DNA of 64,000 bases, from positions 1-64,000 of the forward strand of contig JAPOUL010000071.1 of the NCBI GenBank assembly GCA_026708685.1. Direction: 5' to 3'. Under the pieces are notes generated by a model that saw nothing but the letters and a program-made list of their open reading frames with translations, had not been told where the DNA came from and did not search any database. Origin of the DNA: Bacteroidota bacterium (GTDB taxonomy: Bacteria; Bacteroidota; Rhodothermia; Rhodothermales; Bin80). Below, in pieces: positions 38,163 through 47,166 of the stretch. Positions within the stretch are counted from its first letter, which is position 1, and the number at the start of each line of letters is the position of its first letter. The translations under genes and the position numbers were made by a program.

Positions 38163-38865
38163 ATGCCTGACCGGATTCCAATTACTGAAATTATCATTGC
38201 ACTTGTTATTGCCATTGTGCCGGCTCTCGTTGCCATAGGAATTTGGATAGGATCGGTCAACAAGGATCGGTCTGGCTTCAGGGAATTTATGAAAGATTTC
38301 AAGGATCAAAGCTCAAGGCAACTGCAGATGATGCATGAAAATCAGCTGCGGATTGAGAAGAATCAGCTATTGATTGAGAAGAATCAGCAAGAGATCCGAG
38401 AAATTCGGAAAGAAATCCGAGAAGAATCAGCAAGAGATCCGAGAAATTCGGAAAGAGATCCGAGAAAATCAGCAATTGATCCGCGATAATCAGGAAAAAA
38501 TTCAAGAACTCAAAGACAGTAATTCTCGAATTTATTACCGTCTATTTTCAGAAATTGAATCTAAGCGTAGTCCTATTCATCTAACTGACAAGGGTAAAAA
38601 TATTTCCGAACAGTTGGATGCAGTTGCTTGGGTTGAAAGAGTCGCCAGTATGGTACATGACCAGGTCAAAGGCAAAGATGCGTATCAAATTCAATCGTTT
38701 AGTTTTGACTACATGAGTGATAAGAATCAATATACCGATGAAGAACATAGGTTAATTCGTCATGTTGCTTTTGAAAATGGTCTCTACGAAGACGAAGTAC
38801 ACCGAGTGCTCGCATTGGAACTTAGAGACAAACTGATCAGCACCATGTCAGAATCTGAATCCTGA
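38163..38865 (+). pseudogene. membrane-anchored coiled-coil protein, frame broken by 43-bp duplication
   Basis: The frame from 38163 gives an N-terminal membrane helix (IIIALVIAIVPALVAIGIWIG) and a Glu/Lys/Arg/Gln-rich coiled coil, then runs off frame after a 43-bp tandem duplication at 38381-38466 and stops at 38489. The continuation is in the next frame to 38865 (LIRDNQEKIQELKDSNSRIY, LTDKGKNISEQLDAVAWVER, EDEVHRVLALELRDKLI). Removing one 43-bp copy restores a single frame of ~220 codons. So it is either a fresh pseudogene or a length-switchable gene. Function unknown. Confidence 0.8.
38381..38466 (+). repeat. 43-bp tandem duplication
   Basis: Two adjacent copies, 38381-38423 and 38424-38466, differ at a single base. 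43 is not a multiple of three, so the copy number sets the downstream reading frame. Shorter related repeats (ATTGAGAAGAATCAGC twice) lie just before. Confidence 0.95.
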
Positions 38866-39415
38866 CATTGAATTTTAGGTGTGGATCACAGATTTTTTAT
38901 GGACTATCGTTCTTGGTATTAATCCCACATAGGTCTGGATCAGACCTCCTGTCAGTTCTTGAGTGTGACAGTATTATATCTTGTTGACAAGTATTCCCAT
39001 GATGTGTAATCACACAGTTTAGGTTCGTGAACAGCGCCAAAGATCAACAAAATTCTCAACGCATTTTTTTCTATCTTGATTGCGAGTATTATTGTCCAGT
39101 ACGACATAAATACTATCTGGACAACATTACAACGGGGGAAGCAAAATTAATGCTACCTTCAACTAAATCAGAGTGGGGGTTTTGAATATGATTTGCAGTC
39201 ATTTTTAGAGCGATTTTGGACTTATTTTACCCCAAACGAATCAGAGTTAAAAGCCCCCTCATAGAAATAACGCTACTCATCATTTCTTGAAAAAAAAGAA
39301 ATCTCAAAGTATGCCCACTTGTGGTTACGATCTACCCAATACAGATGAAAAGTAGAGGTGATGGTACACCAAATAGGGTCATTATGGAATATGGAGATCA
39401 ATTTGACTAGCCTAT
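38866..39415. other. intergenic stretch, no secure gene
   Basis: About 550 bp after the coiled-coil gene and downstream of the reverse-strand defence operon. A 52-codon forward frame (GTG 39027 to 39185) has no recognisable features. A short inverted repeat GTCCAG/CTGGAC lies near 39095-39122. No terminator with a clear T run was found for the operon. Confidence 0.4.
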
Positions 39416-42400
39416 TTAGTTGATTTCTGGCTCAATCGCCACCCAACACATGAGCTTGATATCATCTAATATAATCTCAGGGAGGGGAGGAGGAATTTGG
39501 CTGGGTTCTAATCCGGTGGAAAGGATATACTGAACAAGGTCATTAGAAAGGGTTGTTCTGGGTACAGCCACATCATCTACAGACTGATTAAATATTTTTC
39601 GTAGTTCAGTTTGTTCGCGTCGAGGCCAAGGCGATTCTAAAATGTCAAGTGCTAGTTGCCGTTGCTTTTTATCCCTTTCTAAGGGAGGATGCTGTCGTAT
39701 TAATTCGGCAATGTCACGATTGATCCGATCCACATTGGGTTGTAGATTTTTGGGGTCCGTTTCAACCGTCCATTGTTTCAAAATGTGGGACTGTGCAACT
39801 TCCCAGAAGTCATAGACCCGCTCATGAAGTTGATCTGGATACCAAGTTTCTGTGTTTTCATCACATTCAATTAAGCGAAGGCATGTTCCGAGTTCATTAA
39901 TGAACTGATTCTCATCGGGGGTGGGTTTCCAGTCAGAGTTGGCAGGGATGAAGAGCAGGTATGTGCGCTCAAGATTGGTTTCATGCCCAACGACGGCACA
40001 GAAAAACACCCCCCGTTGGTTTCCTTTTTTCATTCCTGAACCCGTTTTCCATGGAATTTTTTCAATGTCTGTTCCTAGCTCATCATAGGCTTTACGGAGA
40101 GTCTGTCGATATTCCTCACCAGTTTGGGTAGCCGATACGGTTCCACCCCGTTCAAACAGAGATGGATCTTCTTGGATTAACTTCTCGATTTCTTGGCGAG
40201 TTTCGGTGAAGACTTGATCTCCGTGAGCACTTTTTTCCAAAGGTCCGACAACACCAACACTTGCAGCTGCCATGGCGAGTTTATTCAGAATCCGTGATTC
40301 TAGATTGAGCAGTTCATTAAGCCGATCAACAGGAAAAATGGTTCTTAAAAAGACTCTTGGATGAAGGCTGTTGATTCTGTCGATTCGACCATGCCGTTGT
40401 ACGAGTCGCATAGGATTCCAAGGAACATCATAATTGATGATATGTCTGCACTGCTGGAGGTTGACTCCCTCTGCGAGAATATCGGTTGTGATGAGAATAT
40501 CATAAAGGTCATCATCGGCATGGGGGGGAGCTTGCATGGAGACAGGTGCAAAGCCCAGAGTAGCCTTTTCTTTTGAAACATCAGAAAACTCCTTAGATCC
40601 ACTGACGGCAACAAGTCGATTGCAGTAGGGGCGTAGTTCATGACGGTTTGTAAGTTCGGATTTTAGAAACTCCCAGATCCATTCAACGGTATCGGAAAAG
40701 GAAGAGAAGATCAACACTTTTCGTCTCTGGCATTCATCAATGGAGTCAGATGCCTCATTTTCGGCTTGTTGTGCAATTGTGCAGAGTTCGTCCGAGAGGG
40801 ATTTGAGTTTGGCATCTTTCTCTCTGGTGATCGACTGAGCTGAAACCAGTAGATTCTGCAATGTATCACGATCGCGAGTAACATCATCTTTCAGACGATG
40901 GATTTCAAAGTCTGTGGCATCATACATAAGATCAGAATTGTTATCCCCAGAATTATCAAACATCTCATTAAAGAGCACTTCATCATCTCCAGAAATTTCC
41001 TGTAGAAACATCGTTGTTATCACTTTCCCTTTTTCGAGTGCATTCAAAAAATGGTTATGTTGATCCACCATTTTTTGAATCGTTTTCATAAATGCACCGC
41101 TTGAAGATTCAAATCGTTTGAGAAGCCCAGATCTCAAAAGGCCAGTCATTGCATCAATACGATGATTTTCATCCGAATCAAGGAGTTCTTTACGGTAGGA
41201 GTCGGGCCTATACCGTGCAAACAGAATACCTTTTTTGCCTTCAGAATCCAATGCCTGCTCCAGTTGGTCAAAAAATCCAGGCAATTGATCTTCCAACGCA
41301 TAACGAACGGTCATGGGAATCGGCTTGGGGAATTCAATTGTGCGAGATGTACCATCGGGTCTCTTGATGGTATCACCAGAGTAGTGTTTCTTTACAAACT
41401 GGCGCGTTCTTTTGACGGTGGTAGCATCGATGATTGGATAGAGGACATCGGGGCTTAGATTGGTGGGATCTGTATGCATGGCTTGAATGAAGCGTTGCCG
41501 GATGGAGAGGATTCCCCGATCGGCAAGATGGGCATCCTGTCGCACAAAAAAGTGGATAAGATGATATAGATCCCAGAGTGAATTGTTAACAGGTGTGGCA
41601 GTCAGTAGAAGTAGATCACGTTTTTTTCCAAAAAGTAGATGACGAAGAGCCGCTGCCCGGCTTGGAGCACCAGGGTTACGATAATTATGAGCCTCGTCTA
41701 CAATGATGAGTTGGTATTCGTTGAGAGGACGTTGGAGATGATCTCCTGTAGCATTAGGGCGTTGTTTAGAGTCACGCAGTTGCTTATCCTGTGCCAATTG
41801 TTCAAAGGAAACACATTCAATGCCATATAAGTGATATTCAATCAAGAATTGTTTCCATGTACTATCTCTTAGGGCAGCTGGGCAAATCAGCAGTACTCTC
41901 TGGCGGCGATCGATATAGAGTTGCAGAATTTCACCGGCAATAAATGTTTTGCCCAGTCCAACCTCATCAGCAACAATCACCCCACCTCTTTCACGTATCA
42001 GCCGAATGGCTCTTGCCACTCCATGTTTTTGAAAAGTGGTTAGAGGAAGATTATCGCTGTCTACTCTCTCCTCTTGTAATTCTTCACCATAGAGTTGCCA
42101 TAGGGCTCGGAGGAAGACCAACCATGGTTTTGGAACATGAAAAATGACTTCATAGATCTCGGCTAAGTTATAGTCCTCGGCTTCATCCCATAGGTCATCA
42201 AACCATTGTTGGGATTGTTGTACGGTACCATGATCGTAGCATCCTAAGTTCAATTCAAGATTGTGGGTGAGCCCCGCATGTGTCAGGTTGGAGGAACCTG
42301 CGATGATTCCTCCATCTTCTTCAGAGGAGTGGATATAGGCTTTAGCATGAAGAAATGCTTTGGTATATCTTCGTACTTCCATATTGCCACTTTTGAGTGC

Positions 42401-42784
42401 GGATGTGAGTGCTTCTAATGCATCGCGACTCGTGCGGTTGAAAGGAAGTTGGTCGCGGTCATATTCAAGATGGAGGATTTGATACTTCCAAGCTTGATGA
42501 ATGCGTTTTCGCTCATGATCTTCCTTAGGGGTGTTCAATGGTTTTGGATCTGGGATCGGAAGTCCACTCGGGTCTGCACCAAGCAACAAACGGACACATG
42601 AAATATTTTTGAGATGATCAGCGATATGCTTAAAACCAGCGGGACTAAAAAAGGCCGTTGCAATCCGTAGTTGATCGGGGGTTTGATTTGGCGATTCACG
42701 AGCTTGGATCGTGAGGGTTTTGGCCAATGCATGGGCGAGTGTATTCCCACTTCGATTATCAATGAAGGTAGGTTTCTGGTTCAT
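39416..42784 (-). CDS. PLD-like nuclease fused to SNF2/RapA-type helicase
   Basis: The product has 1122 residues. Residues ~1-210 form a phospholipase D-like nuclease domain with the HxK core FLHAKAYIHS (His146, Lys148) and GSSNLTHAGL. A SNF2-family motor follows: ADEVGLGKT (Walker A, ~273-280), DEAH at 363-366, LLLTATPVNN, a long charged insertion, and helicase C motifs ILITTDILAEGVNLQQ and QRHGRIDRI. The C-terminal ~250 residues are unassigned. Such fusions occur in phage-defence loci, where the motor translocates DNA and the nuclease cuts. Its ATG overlaps the PIN-like gene stop by 4 bp (ATGA), tying it to the upstream ImmA/PIN and methyltransferase genes. It resembles DISARM DrmD/DrmC functions in one chain, but is not a clear member. 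Confidence 0.9.
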   Translation of the reverse strand: MNQKPTFIDNRSGNTLAHALAKTLTIQARESPNQTPDQLRIATAFFSPAGFKHIADHLKNISCVRLLLGADPSGLPIPDPKPLNTPKEDHERKRIHQAWKYQILHLEYDRDQLPFNRTSRDALEALTSALKSGNMEVRRYTKAFLHAKAYIHSSEEDGGIIAGSSNLTHAGLTHNLELNLGCYDHGTVQQSQQWFDDLWDEAEDYNLAEIYEVIFHVPKPWLVFLRALWQLYGEELQEERVDSDNLPLTTFQKHGVARAIRLIRERGGVIVADEVGLGKTFIAGEILQLYIDRRQRVLLICPAALRDSTWKQFLIEYHLYGIECVSFEQLAQDKQLRDSKQRPNATGDHLQRPLNEYQLIIVDEAHNYRNPGAPSRAAALRHLLFGKKRDLLLLTATPVNNSLWDLYHLIHFFVRQDAHLADRGILSIRQRFIQAMHTDPTNLSPDVLYPIIDATTVKRTRQFVKKHYSGDTIKRPDGTSRTIEFPKPIPMTVRYALEDQLPGFFDQLEQALDSEGKKGILFARYRPDSYRKELLDSDENHRIDAMTGLLRSGLLKRFESSSGAFMKTIQKMVDQHNHFLNALEKGKVITTMFLQEISGDDEVLFNEMFDNSGDNNSDLMYDATDFEIHRLKDDVTRDRDTLQNLLVSAQSITREKDAKLKSLSDELCTIAQQAENEASDSIDECQRRKVLIFSSFSDTVEWIWEFLKSELTNRHELRPYCNRLVAVSGSKEFSDVSKEKATLGFAPVSMQAPPHADDDLYDILITTDILAEGVNLQQCRHIINYDVPWNPMRLVQRHGRIDRINSLHPRVFLRTIFPVDRLNELLNLESRILNKLAMAAASVGVVGPLEKSAHGDQVFTETRQEIEKLIQEDPSLFERGGTVSATQTGEEYRQTLRKAYDELGTDIEKIPWKTGSGMKKGNQRGVFFCAVVGHETNLERTYLLFIPANSDWKPTPDENQFINELGTCLRLIECDENTETWYPDQLHERVYDFWEVAQSHILKQWTVETDPKNLQPNVDRINRDIAELIRQHPPLERDKKQRQLALDILESPWPRREQTELRKIFNQSVDDVAVPRTTLSNDLVQYILSTGLEPSQIPPPLPEIILDDIKLMCWVAIEPEIN

Positions 42785-43272
42785 GATCCAAGGTCTAAAA
42801 TAAATCGGGGAGATTCCGTGCGAAGCATTTCAAAAGGGTTGATACATTCTACATCTAATTCTTTGCAGATGGCTGGAATCTTAATTCTTCCTTTACGTGA
42901 TCTGATTACTTCGTGAGTAACAACCTTGGATTGATAAGACATTGCGTGGGCAATGATACGGAAATCGGCAGACATCATAAATTCCGCAATCGCATGGGGC
43001 TTATAGTTTTGTCCAGATAATAAATCAGAGACATGATTCACATGTAAGTTCAAGTCTTTGGGAGGTTCAATAATGAGAGTATCTCTATGTTCTTTGAACC
43101 AAATAAAAAGTGCATCTTCTTTTTGACTCAGTTCATCATAGACAGCATCAATACTGAACACTATTCCCGATTGATTAGCATGAATTAACCAGTCCCAATA
43201 ACCAGGATGGAATTCAAAACCGTAATGAAATTTGTAAGCGTCAATAAATACGTTAGTGTCCAAGAGATACAT
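42781..43272 (-). CDS. DUF4411 family PIN-like protein
   Basis: The product has 163 residues. MYLLDTNVFIDAYK has the first PIN-type acidic residue. SIDAVYDELSQKED, SADFRIIAHAMSYQSKVVTHE and the C-terminal KIPAICKELDVECINPFEM complete the DUF4411 pattern. PIN-like folds are usually metal-dependent RNases, and DUF4411 genes are commonly paired with HTH-ImmA/IrrE genes like the one 8 bp upstream. So it is the likely toxin-type or effector partner. Its stop overlaps the helicase start. Confidence 0.85.
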   Translation of the reverse strand: MYLLDTNVFIDAYKFHYGFEFHPGYWDWLIHANQSGIVFSIDAVYDELSQKEDALFIWFKEHRDTLIIEPPKDLNLHVNHVSDLLSGQNYKPHAIAEFMMSADFRIIAHAMSYQSKVVTHEVIRSRKGRIKIPAICKELDVECINPFEMLRTESPRFILDLGS

Positions 43273-43280
43273 AAATTTGA

Positions 43281-44429
43281 TTACTCTTCATAAAGGGTTT
43301 TTGCAAACGATTCCAAAGTAGATATCTTTTGAATTCCAAGATAATACAATGCATCAGTAAACACGGTCTTACCACTAAGAGCACTGTCAACGAGTGCTTC
43401 GCCGAATCTGGCACCCACTCGAGTTTTCAGGGTTGCGTAAAAATTACCGCCACCTCTACTTCGTTTTGGAGTGTATTGCTTTAATTCGGAGCGGTATTGC
43501 TCGCTGAAGACGGTCTGGTCAATCATATCCAAATCATACAGGCGACGCAGGATGACAATGGTGCTTACTTTATATTGCTTTGAGAGGCGTTGAATTTCAA
43601 AAGATAAATCTATGTCGTCACGAAAATGATCATTTAATAATAAGGCAGGAACTAGAAGTTCGGCAGCTACTTGATTGCACCATTTTTCTATGACATGTGT
43701 GGGTGGTGAATGAAGAGATGAATTAGAGAGGGATGATTCTCCAAGCCATACATGTGCTAGTTCATGAGCAAGTGTAAAGATCTGTGCAGCCTTTGAGTCT
43801 GAACCATTGATAAAAACCAGAGGTGCTATATCATCAGCTAGAGTGAATCCACGAAATTCGTGGGGATCAAGTTTTCGATGTGAATTGTTACGTACCACTC
43901 CACTGATCATAACAAGGATGCCTAAGTCATCGGCCTTCTCAGTAAAGTAACGAAGTGCATAAGACCAATTCGGTAATTGTTCGCGTGATTGTACAGAAAA
44001 GTCTAAGGCTGTTCTTATGTCCTTTGCTACGTCATGAATATCGCTATTTACTGTGACGGAACCAACAAAACGTAGAGATTTCGCACCCTCGGATATGGCA
44101 AATGTCTGATACCAGTCTTGACGTTGCTGACACATATAAATTGTGTCTAATAGGTTAGCACTTGGAGTCACTATTTTTTGATTCCTCATTGTACGAAGGT
44201 CTTGAATTGGTAATTCCTCTTCATAAGGTTTTGACAAAAATAGTGCACCCAGAGGAACAGTCGTAAACTTAGCAAACTTCTCCAACTGCTTGATGGTAGG
44301 TTGTTTTGTGCCACTTACCCATTCGTCAAACATTGGGAATCGTTGACGAAGCTTCTGAGGGTCAACATCTCCACGATTGCATGCCCATTCATATAATTCT
44401 GGTTTGACGGTCATCCTATAAGTCATCAT
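43281..44429 (-). CDS. HTH-ImmA/IrrE family metallopeptidase (copy 1)
   Basis: The product has 382 residues. The N-terminal ~65 residues form a helix-turn-helix region (FDEWVSGTKQPTIKQLEKFAKFT). The middle has FTLAHELAHVWLGE with an intact HExxH zinc site (~222-226), followed by WCNQVAAELLVPALLL. ImmA/IrrE proteins cleave repressors or act as antitoxin-like regulators. Two start ATGs are adjacent (44429 and 44426). The 5' end overlaps the decayed PIN-like frame by 14 bp, and the intact PIN-like gene follows 8 bp downstream. Confidence 0.9.
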   Translation of the reverse strand: MMTYRMTVKPELYEWACNRGDVDPQKLRQRFPMFDEWVSGTKQPTIKQLEKFAKFTTVPLGALFLSKPYEEELPIQDLRTMRNQKIVTPSANLLDTIYMCQQRQDWYQTFAISEGAKSLRFVGSVTVNSDIHDVAKDIRTALDFSVQSREQLPNWSYALRYFTEKADDLGILVMISGVVRNNSHRKLDPHEFRGFTLADDIAPLVFINGSDSKAAQIFTLAHELAHVWLGESSLSNSSLHSPPTHVIEKWCNQVAAELLVPALLLNDHFRDDIDLSFEIQRLSKQYKVSTIVILRRLYDLDMIDQTVFSEQYRSELKQYTPKRSRGGGNFYATLKTRVGARFGEALVDSALSGKTVFTDALYYLGIQKISTLESFAKTLYEE

Positions 44430-44730
44430 TCTTCCTCAATTTATGAAGATGATGAAGAATACGGGAAATCCATGATTCACAGTCATAATCTTTCGGATAT
44501 ACCTTAGAGATATAGGCCAATTGGTATTGACTAAGGTCACAAGAAGATGGAATAATACTCCTAAGTCTATAGGTTACATTATGGCTACATACTTGATCAT
44601 GTAGTTGTAGAATGCTAAGACGATTTTCATTGCAGTATAAGTTTAGCCAACCCCAGAGGTTCCGATGAAAACAAATAGGGTAATGGAGGTGAATTGTATT
44701 GATGGCGATTTTTGTTTTCATCAAGTACAT
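44416..44730 (-). CDS. diverged or decayed DUF4411 PIN-like paralogue
   Basis: The product has 104 residues. MYLMKTKIAINTIHLHYPICFHRNLWGWL aligns in pieces with the start of the intact DUF4411 protein (MYLLDTNVFIDAYKFHYGFEFH). However, the acidic residues of LLDTNVFID are gone and the chain is shorter with an unrelated-looking end. The frame remains open and its ATG shares a base with the stop of ImmA copy 2 (TGATG), so it may still be translated. Probably an inactivated duplicate; a truncated regulatory remnant is the alternative. Confidence 0.55.
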   Translation of the reverse strand: MYLMKTKIAINTIHLHYPICFHRNLWGWLNLYCNENRLSILQLHDQVCSHNVTYRLRSIIPSSCDLSQYQLAYISKVYPKDYDCESWISRILHHLHKLRKNDDL

Positions 44731-45884
44731 CAGTCAACTCTCATATTAAAACTTTTTGCAAACGACTTTAACGTAGATGTTTTGCGAATGCCCAGATAAT
44801 GAAACGTATCTGTAAAGGATGTATCCCCAGAAAAGGTGCTGGCTACTAGAGCGGAGCCAAATTGATGACTAACTCGATTTTTGAGTGCAGAATTAAAACT
44901 TGATCTACTACATCCATATGGTTTTGGATAAGATCTTTGCATCTCAATACGATAGTACTCCATGAATTCGTCAGGTTGCAATATTTCAAGATCTTTAAGT
45001 CGTTGCAGGATAACAATCGTACTAACTTTGTAGTGCCGTGTTAGTATCCGAAGATTCTCATCAATAGAAAAGTTCTTTTGAAAGTTTTCTATCATTGACT
45101 TTTTCGGAAACAGAAGTTCAGCTACTACCTGATGACACCATTGTTCGGTATGATGATCAGGAAATGAATCCATAGAAGCTTTGGACAGTACTGATTGTCC
45201 AAGCCAGATATGTGCTAATTCATGAGACAGAGTGAAAATCTGTTCTGCAATTGAGCCAACCCCATTGATAAAGATTAAAGGGGCTATTGGATCTGCTAAT
45301 GAAAACCCTCGAAACTCTTCAACCTTGAGTTTTCGATGCGTATTATTACCAACAATGCTACTTATCATAACCAACATACCAATAGATTCGGCTTGGTTAG
45401 AAAGGTATTGAAGACCACAGGACCAATCGGGTAGTTTATTTCGATCTGTTTCATTGAAGTGTAGCACAGATCTCATATCATCAGCAACAGATTGAACATC
45501 ACTATTGATAGTAGCAGAACCAACAAATGGAAGAGGCTGTTCTCTCTCTTCTAACGAGAAAGAACGGTACCAATCTTGTCTTTGTAAACAAAGATAAATT
45601 GTGTCTAATAAATTTGAAGTAGGTTGTTGTACATCCTGATTATCCATCGTGCGTAGATCACGAATTGGCATTTCCTCCACGGGTGGCTCTTTGAGGAAAA
45701 GAGTCCAAATTGGCACATGTGTAAATTTCGCAAAGTGTTCCAATTGTTTATGTGTTGGTTTGGAAAAACCTTTTTCCCATTCGGTGTATTTTGGAAATCG
45801 TTTTTCCAATTTATCTGGATCAACTTGGCCACGTTTGCATGCCCATTGAAACAATTCAGGTCTTATGGTAACACGATTAATCAT
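44730..45884 (-). CDS. HTH-ImmA/IrrE family metallopeptidase (copy 2)
   Basis: The product has 384 residues, paralogous to its two neighbours along its whole length (RPELFQWACKRGQVDPDKLEKRFP, LLDTIYLCLQRQDWY). The zinc motif FTLSHELAHIWLGQ is intact (HELAH at ~221-225). The gene is followed by the decayed PIN-like frame just as copy 1 is followed by the intact one, which indicates duplication of an ImmA-PIN pair. Confidence 0.9.
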   Translation of the reverse strand: MINRVTIRPELFQWACKRGQVDPDKLEKRFPKYTEWEKGFSKPTHKQLEHFAKFTHVPIWTLFLKEPPVEEMPIRDLRTMDNQDVQQPTSNLLDTIYLCLQRQDWYRSFSLEEREQPLPFVGSATINSDVQSVADDMRSVLHFNETDRNKLPDWSCGLQYLSNQAESIGMLVMISSIVGNNTHRKLKVEEFRGFSLADPIAPLIFINGVGSIAEQIFTLSHELAHIWLGQSVLSKASMDSFPDHHTEQWCHQVVAELLFPKKSMIENFQKNFSIDENLRILTRHYKVSTIVILQRLKDLEILQPDEFMEYYRIEMQRSYPKPYGCSRSSFNSALKNRVSHQFGSALVASTFSGDTSFTDTFHYLGIRKTSTLKSFAKSFNMRVD

Positions 45885-46011
45885 GGTTTTACAACAGAAA
45901 AGTCAGATTGAACAAGGAAGTTAATCTCATCAAACCCTAAAGGTTCAAAGATTGAAATCAAATCTTGATATATCAAATTTATTCTAAGCGAGAACATAAG
46001 ATCAGGTATTA

Positions 46012-47166
46012 TCAGTAATTTTGATCCTCAAAAAGGGTATCCCCAAAAGCTTCTAAAGTAGATATTTTATTGATTCCAAGATAGTATAATGCATCCATAA
46101 ATTTGGTTTGTCCGCTAAGGGTACTGTCAACTAGTGCTTCGCCGAATCGTGGACTGACGCGGGATCGGAGTGTCGAGTAGAAATTGGGTCCATGTTCTCC
46201 ATGTTTTGGATTAGAGCGACTCAGTTCAGATTTAAAGAATTCTTCATAAACCTGAGACGATAATACTTCATGATCATAAAGTTGTTGAAAGATAACAAGT
46301 GGGCTGACTTTGTACTGAATTGATAGTCTCTTTACCTCATCAAATAGATCAGTATTGATTTGAAAATTTTCTAGCAAAAACTCAGCAGGTACAAGGATCT
46401 CAAGAGCGACCTGGTAACACCATTTTGCGACGGGATGTAAAGGGGTAGTATCAAGTGAAGCATTAGACAAGCCTGATTCGCCTAACCAAAGCCGGGCCAG
46501 ACCAATCAAAAATATGAATATCTGGGAAGATTTAGAATCAGCACTATTGATGAATATTACAGGTGCCATAGGATCAGCAAGGGTATAACCATGAAACTCT
46601 CGCGGATCAAGTTTTCGATGTAAGTTGTTACGAACAATACTACTGATCATCACAAGGATTCCTATTTCATCTGCCTGATCAGATAAGTAATCAAGTACTT
46701 GGGTCCAGTTGGCTAACTCTTGACGTGACCCTAAACCAAAGTCCATTAGATTTCGTATCTCATCGGCTACATCTTCAATGTTACTATCTATTGTAGTGGA
46801 TCCTACGAAAGGGAGTGGTTCAAAACCTTCAGACAGTGCAAATGTGTGATACCAATCTTGACGTTGTCCACACATATAGAGTGTGTCCAACAAGTTAGCA
46901 CTTGGTTTTGAGGTGTCAGAATCCTTTAATGTTCTAAGATCCTGAATGGGTAATTCTTCAACTAGAGGTTTTGACATAAATAATGCACCAAAAGGAACAT
47001 GGGTAAACTTTGCAAAATTCTCCAGTTGCCTGAATGTGGGGCACTGTTGACCGCTTACCCAGTCATCATACTTTGGAAAGCGATTACGGAGTTTAATTGG
47101 GTCAACAGGAGCACGATTACAAGCCCAATGGTACAATTCAGGCTTAATACTCATCCTTTGAGTCAT
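46012..47166 (-). CDS. HTH-ImmA/IrrE paralogue (copy 3) with destroyed zinc motif
   Basis: The product has 384 residues from the ATG at 47166, which overlaps the methyltransferase stop as ATGA; an upstream ATG at 47181 adds five residues. It matches the other copies throughout (KPELYHWACNRAPVDPIKLRNRFP, GFEPLPFVGSTTIDSN). But where they have TLAHELAHVWLG it reads IFLIGLARLWLG, so both zinc histidines and the catalytic glutamate are lost. The frame is otherwise intact. It is likely a non-catalytic regulator or a pseudo-enzyme. Confidence 0.88.
   Translation of the reverse strand: MTQRMSIKPELYHWACNRAPVDPIKLRNRFPKYDDWVSGQQCPTFRQLENFAKFTHVPFGALFMSKPLVEELPIQDLRTLKDSDTSKPSANLLDTLYMCGQRQDWYHTFALSEGFEPLPFVGSTTIDSNIEDVADEIRNLMDFGLGSRQELANWTQVLDYLSDQADEIGILVMISSIVRNNLHRKLDPREFHGYTLADPMAPVIFINSADSKSSQIFIFLIGLARLWLGESGLSNASLDTTPLHPVAKWCYQVALEILVPAEFLLENFQINTDLFDEVKRLSIQYKVSPLVIFQQLYDHEVLSSQVYEEFFKSELSRSNPKHGEHGPNFYSTLRSRVSPRFGEALVDSTLSGQTKFMDALYYLGINKISTLEAFGDTLFEDQNY

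Noticed and set aside
39027-39185. 52-codon forward frame starting with GTG
   Set aside because: No family features, no ribosome-binding site and no coupling to neighbours; chance cannot be excluded.
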